Shown: positions 6,663 to 10,224 of the stretch, one piece after another
Position numbering within the stretch: position 1 is the first letter of the stretch
Layout of the letters: each line of letters opens with the position of its first letter
Assembly: GCA_003157715.1 (NCBI GenBank)
Contig: PMKK01000050.1
Location: forward strand, 1-10,224
DNA length: 10,224 nt
From: Actinomycetota bacterium
Lineage (GTDB): Bacteria > Actinomycetota > Thermoleophilia > UBA2241
Direction: 5' to 3'
Position numbers and translations under genes: made by a program
The notes under the pieces: model-generated
The model's input: the letters and a program-made list of their open reading frames with translations, nothing else
Database searches by the model: none
Told to the model about the DNA's origin: nothing

Positions 6663-7636
6663 GGTCGTACGACCTCATCGGCTGCGGGGCGCTCAACCTC
6701 GATCTGATCTACCGGCTGCCGGCCGACTCGCCGCTGTGGGGCGAGCTGCCGCCGCCGGGCGCCGAGCAAGCCGTCACGCCCGAACTGCGCGCCCGCGTCG
6801 ACGCGGCTCTGGCCGGCATCGAGCCGGCACGCAGCGGCGGGGGACAGGCGGCCAACACCTCCTTCGCGCTCGCCCGCCTGGGCTTCGGCTCCGCCATGCT
6901 CGGTCGCATCGGCGCCGACGACGACGGCCGCTTTCTCGCGGCCGAGCTCGCCCCGTGCGACGCCCGCTATCTCGCCCTGAACGGCGAGACGGGCCGCGTG
7001 TACGTGCTGCTGAACGAGGCCGGCGAGCGCCGCAACCTCGTCTGGCCGGCCGCCAACGACGACTTCTCGACGGCCGACCTGCCGCGGCGGCTGCCGGCGG
7101 CGCGCTTCGCCTACTTCTCGTCGTTCGTCGGAGAGCGTCCGCTCGCCACCCAGCTCGCCCTGCTCGAGCGTCTGCCCCCCGGCGTCGAGATCGCCTTCGA
7201 CCCCGGCGAGATCTACGCCCGGCTCGGCGTGAAGTGCTTCATCCCCTTTCTCAAGCGCACCTCGTACGTGTTTGCCACTGAGCGCGAGCTCGAGACCCTC
7301 TGCGGACTGACGGCAGACAAGGCGCTCAGCTTTCTGCTCGACGTGGGCGTCGGGCTCGTGGTCTGCAAGATGGGCGACCGCGGCGCGCAGATCATCGGCC
7401 GGCGACTCGACCTCTACGTGCCGCCGCACCCCGCCGAGGTGGTCGACGTGACCGGCGCGGGCGACCTGTTCGCCGCCGGCTTCATCGGCGGCCTGCTCGA
7501 AGGCCTCGGCCTCGAGTCGGCCGGCACCCTTGCCGCCTGGGCGGCCTCGCGCGGCATCTCCGGGCTTGGTCGCAGCACCTACCCCGACGCCGCGGCCTGG
7601 CGCGAACGCGTCGCCGAAGAACGTGGCGAGGCCTAG
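6659..7636 (+). CDS. PfkB/ribokinase-family sugar or nucleoside kinase
   Basis: A 325-residue ATP-dependent kinase of the PfkB family, which phosphorylates sugars, sugar phosphates or nucleosides such as ribose and adenosine. Signature 1 is SGGGQAANTSFALARLG from residue 59; the Q replaces the more common K of GGKGAN. Signature 2 is DVTGAGDLFAAGFIGG (263-278), with D269 as the predicted catalytic base in the anion-hole GAGD. FATERELETL and VVCKMGDRGAQ match the usual substrate and nucleotide regions. The GTG at 6659 overlaps the purM stop, with AAGGGAGAG at 6642-6650 as ribosome-binding site, and it is placed just before the first strand SYDLIGCGALNLD. Substrate specificity cannot be read from sequence. 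Adenosine, inosine or ribose kinase activity would fit the setting, but that is inference. The frame stays open far upstream only because it is a shadow of purM. Confidence 0.88.
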   Translation: MRSYDLIGCGALNLDLIYRLPADSPLWGELPPPGAEQAVTPELRARVDAALAGIEPARSGGGQAANTSFALARLGFGSAMLGRIGADDDGRFLAAELAPCDARYLALNGETGRVYVLLNEAGERRNLVWPAANDDFSTADLPRRLPAARFAYFSSFVGERPLATQLALLERLPPGVEIAFDPGEIYARLGVKCFIPFLKRTSYVFATERELETLCGLTADKALSFLLDVGVGLVVCKMGDRGAQIIGRRLDLYVPPHPAEVVDVTGAGDLFAAGFIGGLLEGLGLESAGTLAAWAASRGISGLGRSTYPDAAAWRERVAEERGEA

Positions 7637-7637
7637 C

Positions 7638-7772
7638 GTGAGCGGCGCAAGCGTCACAGGCGGCACGAGCGGCGTAGGCGGCACGGGCGGCGTGGGCGGC
7701 GTGGGCGGCGTGGGCGGCATGGGCGGCGCTCGAAGCGCTGCGGACCCTGGCACGAGCGGCGCGCGCCGGTGA
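7638..7772 (+). CDS. Possible Gly-rich mini-ORF (44 codons) linking kinase and formyltransferase genes
   Basis: GTG at 7638 lies two bases after the kinase TAG, and the frame ends with TGA at 7770-7772. That TGA overlaps the formyltransferase GTG in a GTGA, the same junction type as purM/kinase and formyltransferase/HAD. GAGG at 7628-7631 is spaced six bases from the GTG, whereas the formyltransferase GTG has no good ribosome-binding site. Translation of this frame could therefore feed ribosomes to the downstream gene. The product would be 44 residues, almost all Gly, Val, Thr, Ser and Ala, with repeated GGV/GGT units and no recognisable domain. It may be a real low-complexity peptide, a translational relay, or just repeat DNA. 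Confidence 0.35.
   Translation: MSGASVTGGTSGVGGTGGVGGVGGVGGMGGARSAADPGTSGARR
7662..7724. repeat. Seven imperfect 9-bp repeats (GGCGTGGGC-type)
   Basis: Seven nine-base units fill 7662-7724. The three at 7689-7715 are exact copies of GGCGTGGGC. The flanking units vary at the middle codon (ACG, GTA or ATG) or, in the first unit, also in the third codon. It lies in the 132-bp gap between the kinase stop and the formyltransferase start. Nine-base units keep frame and suggest replication slippage. Confidence 0.8.
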
Positions 7773-8746
7773 GGATCGGCTGGCTGTCAAGCGGCCACGA
7801 CGACGCCGCGAGCACGCTGCTCCGCGAAGTCGTGCGTCGCGCCCGGCGCGACGGCATCGACCTCGACATCGCCGTCGTGTTCTGCGACCGCGAACGCGGT
7901 GAGCAGCCCGAAAGCGACACCTTTCTCGACCTCGTCTCCGACCTCGGCCTGCCCGTCGCCACTCTCTCGAGCGCCGCGAGCTGGCAGGACTGGCGGGAGC
8001 GTCGCGACACGCTCGCCGACCGCCGCTTCGCCAACCGCGCGGCGATCCGCGAGGCCTGGCGCGGCGCGTTTCACGACGAGGTCACCGGGCTGCTCGAGTC
8101 CTACGACGTCGACCTTCTGGTGCTGGCCGGCTACATGCTGATCACCAGCCCCGACATGTGCGTGCGCTACGCCATACTCAACCTTCACCCGGCCCTGCCG
8201 GGCGGACCCCAGGGCACCTGGCAGCAAGTCATCTGGCGGCTGCTGGCCGACGAGGCCGACGAGACCGGGGCGATGATCCACCTGGCCACGGCCGAGCTCG
8301 ACAGCGGCCCGGTCGTCGCCTACTGTTCGTTTCCGATCGTCGGCCTGCGCTGGGACCGCCTGTGGCACGCCTTTCGCCGGCGCCGCGACGAGCTCGGCCT
8401 CGACGCTCTCGCGGCCGCCGAAGGTGAGTGCCAGCCGCTGTTTGCCGAGATCCGCCGCCAGGGTGAGCGGCGCGAGATCCCGCTGCTCTACCGCACCATC
8501 AGGGAATTCGCCGAAGAGCATCTCGTGGTGCGCGCCGGCGAGATCGTCGGCGTGACCGTCGAACCGCCCCTCACGCTGACCCCCGAAGTCGAAGCCGAGC
8601 TGGCCGCCGACGAACGCGAGGCCGGCACGGACACCGAGTCCAGCACGGACACTGACGCCGGCGCGGGCACCGACGGCGGCGCGGGCACCGACGGCGGCGC
8701 GGGCACCGACGGCGGCGCGGGCACCGGCCAGGAGAGCTCCCAGTGA
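7769..8746 (+). CDS. PurN-like formyltransferase with divergent N-terminal loop and C-terminal extension
   Basis: A 325-residue protein whose first 230 residues have the folate-dependent formyltransferase fold. PurN transfers formyl from 10-formyl-THF to GAR, step three of purine synthesis. The catalytic set is present: N138 and H140 in LNLHPALPGG, H171 in GAMIHLA and D178 in ELDSGPV, with the same seven-residue H-to-D spacing as in PurN. The N-terminal loop is unusual: after the first strand PurN has a GNGSNL-type loop that binds the GAR phosphate, whereas here it reads SSGHDDAASTLL. An insertion around residues 70-100 and an extra segment after about 230 (IPLLYRTIREFAEEHLV) make it much longer than typical PurN of about 200 residues. 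The last 45 residues are a Gly/Thr/Asp-rich repeat tail. It may be a variant GAR transformylase, as the operon suggests, or a formyltransferase for another substrate. The GTG start is fixed by the first beta strand MRIGWLSSG. Confidence 0.82.
   Translation: MRIGWLSSGHDDAASTLLREVVRRARRDGIDLDIAVVFCDRERGEQPESDTFLDLVSDLGLPVATLSSAASWQDWRERRDTLADRRFANRAAIREAWRGAFHDEVTGLLESYDVDLLVLAGYMLITSPDMCVRYAILNLHPALPGGPQGTWQQVIWRLLADEADETGAMIHLATAELDSGPVVAYCSFPIVGLRWDRLWHAFRRRRDELGLDALAAAEGECQPLFAEIRRQGERREIPLLYRTIREFAEEHLVVRAGEIVGVTVEPPLTLTPEVEAELAADEREAGTDTESSTDTDAGAGTDGGAGTDGGAGTDGGAGTGQESSQ
8660..8726. repeat. 18-bp tandem repeats encoding (GAGTDG)n
   Basis: Three exact copies of GGCGCGGGCACCGACGGC (8660-8677, 8678-8695, 8696-8713) are followed by a partial fourth copy. 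They encode GAGTDG units at the C-terminus of the formyltransferase, just before its stop. The preceding residues, rich in Thr, Asp and Ser, look like degenerate older copies. The tail is hydrophilic and acidic and probably disordered. Confidence 0.9.
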
Positions 8747-9780
8747 CCACGCCGCCACGCCTGTTCGTCACCGACTGCGAAGGTCCGCTCACCCGCAACG
8801 ACAACGCCATGGAGGTGACCGCGGCCTTCGTGCCCGATGGCGCCGAACTCTTCTGCAGGCTGTCGCGTTACGACGACTTTCTCGCCGATGTGCAGCAGAA
8901 ACCCGGCTACAACGCGGGCGACACCCTGCGGCTGATCGTGCCGTTCCTGCTCGCGTACGGCGTGGGCGACCGCGACGTCGAAGACTACAGCGCCGACACG
9001 GTGCTCGTCGTACCCGGCGCCCGCGATCTGCTGCGCGACGTCGCCGCGGCCCTGCCCTCGTACATCATCTCGACTTCCTACTCGCCCTATGTGCGAGCGC
9101 TGTGCCGGGGGACGGGCTTTCCTTTCGCCCAGTGCCGCTGTACGAGTCTCGACCTCGATGCCTGGCATCTGACCGCCGACGAAGCGAACTGGTTGCGCGA
9201 CCGCGCCGAAGCGATCCTCGAACAGCCCATCATCGAGCTGCCCGAGGCGGCCCGGTCGGCGGCCGACCTGTCGGCCGCCGACCGGGCCGCCGTCGCCGCC
9301 CTCGACCGTCTGTTCTGGGTCGAGATGGGCGCCCAGGGCCGGCGCAGCGCCGACATCGTCGCCGCCGTGCGTCCGGTGGGCGGCGGCCTCAAGCTCAGCG
9401 CCCTGCGCGAGATCGCCGCCAGCCGGCGAGTGGCACTTGCCGACGTGATGTACGTCGGCGACTCGATCACCGACGTGCCGCCGTTCACTGCGGTCCGCGA
9501 GGCCGGCGGCGTGGCGCTCAGCTTCAACGGCAACCGCTACGCGCTGGCGGCCGCCGAGTTCGCCGCCGCCGCAGCCGACACCGCGCCCACCCGCGAGCTG
9601 GCGCTGGCTTTCGCGGCCGGCGGCCGCGACGCCGTCCTTACGGCCATCGCCGGGTGGCCGCCGACCACCAAGCCGCTGCCCCGGGTCGGCCGGCTCGCCG
9701 AATCGGCCGCCGCGCTCGCTCACGCCTCGGCCTACGCTCGTTCGCACGTCCGGGGGGAGCGCGTCGCCCGCCTCGGCTAA
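8743..9780 (+). CDS. HAD-superfamily protein resembling archaeal EhaR (putative phosphatase)
   Basis: A 345-residue HAD-fold protein. Motif I is [10 protein letters not shown] with the nucleophile D11; the +2 position is Glu (E13) instead of the usual Asp. Motif II is [11 protein letters not shown] (Ser/Thr at 110-112), motif III is K217 in [13 protein letters not shown], and motif IV is [12 protein letters not shown] with D240 and D244. [12 protein letters not shown] together with [31 protein letters not shown] is what I recall from methanogen proteins annotated as energy-converting hydrogenase A subunit R. That name reflects gene position in methanogens rather than proven function. A cap insertion fills about 35-95 and 125-210. 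The start GTG overlaps the formyltransferase stop (GTGA 8743-8746), with AGGAGAG six bases upstream, so the genes are coupled. The likely role is a phosphatase on a small phosphorylated metabolite, possibly purine-related. The C-terminal 80 residues are Ala-rich and less recognisable. Confidence 0.8.
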   Translation: MTTPPRLFVTDCEGPLTRNDNAMEVTAAFVPDGAELFCRLSRYDDFLADVQQKPGYNAGDTLRLIVPFLLAYGVGDRDVEDYSADTVLVVPGARDLLRDVAAALPSYIISTSYSPYVRALCRGTGFPFAQCRCTSLDLDAWHLTADEANWLRDRAEAILEQPIIELPEAARSAADLSAADRAAVAALDRLFWVEMGAQGRRSADIVAAVRPVGGGLKLSALREIAASRRVALADVMYVGDSITDVPPFTAVREAGGVALSFNGNRYALAAAEFAAAAADTAPTRELALAFAAGGRDAVLTAIAGWPPTTKPLPRVGRLAESAAALAHASAYARSHVRGERVARLG

Positions 9781-9850
9781 GGCCGCGACGCCCACGCGTG
9801 TCGGGCACGCCGCCCCCGACCAAGACCGCGGCGCCCCGTACGGCCATCCC

Positions 9851-9879
9851 TTTCCAGCACCGCCGCCTGCCTATAGACT
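9851..9879 (+). promoter_or_regulatory. Putative sigma70-type promoter for purH
   Basis: TTTCCA at 9851-9856 and TAGACT at 9874-9879 are 17 nt apart, and each matches four of six consensus bases. The predicted start is near 9886, giving a leader of about 28 nt. Upstream, GTCGGG/CCCGAC (9800-9820) is a six-base hairpin without a T-run, so the operon may also read through into purH. Confidence 0.45.
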
Positions 9880-9913
9880 GTCGGCAGCAACCACCGACGA
9901 GGGGGTCGACAAG

Positions 9914-10224
9914 GTGAAGGTCAAACGAGCTCTCATCTCCGTCTTTAACAAAGCCGGTCTCGAAGAGTTCGCGCGGGCGCTGACCGACATGGGCGTGGAG
10001 ATCATCTCCACCGGCGGCACCGCACGCCTGCTGGCCGACCAGCACATTCCCGTCACCGAGGTCTCCGACGTCACCAAGTTCCCCGAGATGCTCGGCGGCC
10101 GGGTCAAGACCATGCACCCCGCCATCCAGGCCGGCATCCTGGCCAAGCGCAGCGACCCCGAGCACATGAAGACCATCGCCGAGCACGGCATCGAGCCCAT
10201 CGACATGGTGGTCGTCAGCCTCTA
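9914..10224 (+). CDS. purH: Bifunctional AICAR transformylase/IMP cyclohydrolase PurH, 3' partial
   Basis: PurH carries out the last two steps to IMP: formylation of AICAR by 10-formyl-THF and ring closure. Only the first 103 residues, within the N-terminal IMP cyclohydrolase (MGS-like) domain, are in the window. The start reads [19 protein letters not shown], followed by [11 protein letters not shown] (STGGT at 32-36) and [23 protein letters not shown] (residues 58-80). This is the hallmark phosphate-binding block, with K65 matching the conserved lysine of the family. Residue 72 is Gln, where most family members I recall have His (HAGIL or HGGIL). The GTG at 9914 has GAGGGGG about eight bases upstream. 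The gene follows the purM operon after a 133-bp gap with its own putative promoter. The second domain lies beyond the window, so full length cannot be checked. Confidence 0.95.
   Translation, partial: MKVKRALISVFNKAGLEEFARALTDMGVEIISTGGTARLLADQHIPVTEVSDVTKFPEMLGGRVKTMHPAIQAGILAKRSDPEHMKTIAEHGIEPIDMVVVSL

Noticed and set aside
6638..7753. Minus-strand open frame of 371 codons opposite the kinase gene
   Set aside because: It carries no domain motifs, and its start lies in the 9-bp repeat tract, read as proline-rich repeats. The kinase signatures on the plus strand explain the region.
7634..7771. Kinase and formyltransferase share a frame separated by a single TAG, so readthrough could make a fusion
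   Set aside because: The linker would be almost pure Arg/Gly/His, which looks like the wrong frame of the repeat. The GTG start and coupling arrangement is a simpler explanation.
8488..9795. Minus-strand open frame of 435 codons opposite the HAD gene
   Set aside because: It is a compositional shadow. The plus strand has intact HAD and formyltransferase motifs across the same bases.

Overview
This window comes from a very GC-rich bacterial chromosome, and most of it is a de novo purine biosynthesis locus. Four genes start with GTG, and third codon positions are nearly all G or C. PurF carries the cysteines of the [4Fe-4S]-type enzyme, the window holds a non-pyrrolysine MttB-family methyltransferase, and a HAD protein resembles proteins I know mainly from methanogens (EhaR-like). 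Together these suggest an anaerobic or facultative GC-rich bacterium. An actinobacterial lineage outside the classical aerobic groups, or a Chloroflexota-like lineage, is my best guess; the sequence alone does not settle this.

Layout: (1) 2-1330, purF (+), 5' end outside the window. (2) 1488-2438, tandem-GNAT acetyltransferase (+). (3) 2439-2834, a 396-bp leader region with a consensus-like promoter, two hairpins and a possible 56-codon small ORF. (4) 2835-4286, MttB-superfamily methyltransferase (+). (5) 4287-4491, convergent gap with a long GC hairpin. (6) 4492-5322, YgjP/DUF45-type zinc metallopeptidase (-). (7) 5323-5591, divergent gap with four tandem copies of a 23-bp unit. (8) 5592-9780, a tightly packed operon (+): purM, PfkB-family kinase, a possible Gly-rich mini-ORF, a PurN-like formyltransferase with an unusual N-terminal loop and C-terminal tail, and an EhaR-like HAD protein. 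(9) 9914 to the end, the 5' part of purH (+) behind its own putative promoter.

Functionally, PurF makes phosphoribosylamine, a formyltransferase would give FGAR, PurM makes AIR, and PurH performs the last two steps to IMP. The PfkB kinase and HAD protein are not standard purine enzymes, but GTGA start/stop overlaps couple them to the pathway genes. They are the most interesting unexplained part of the window. Four unrelated short tandem repeats lie between 4.9 and 8.75 kb, at gene boundaries or in dispensable protein segments. I saw no insertion sequence, CRISPR array, tRNA, rRNA or phage gene.
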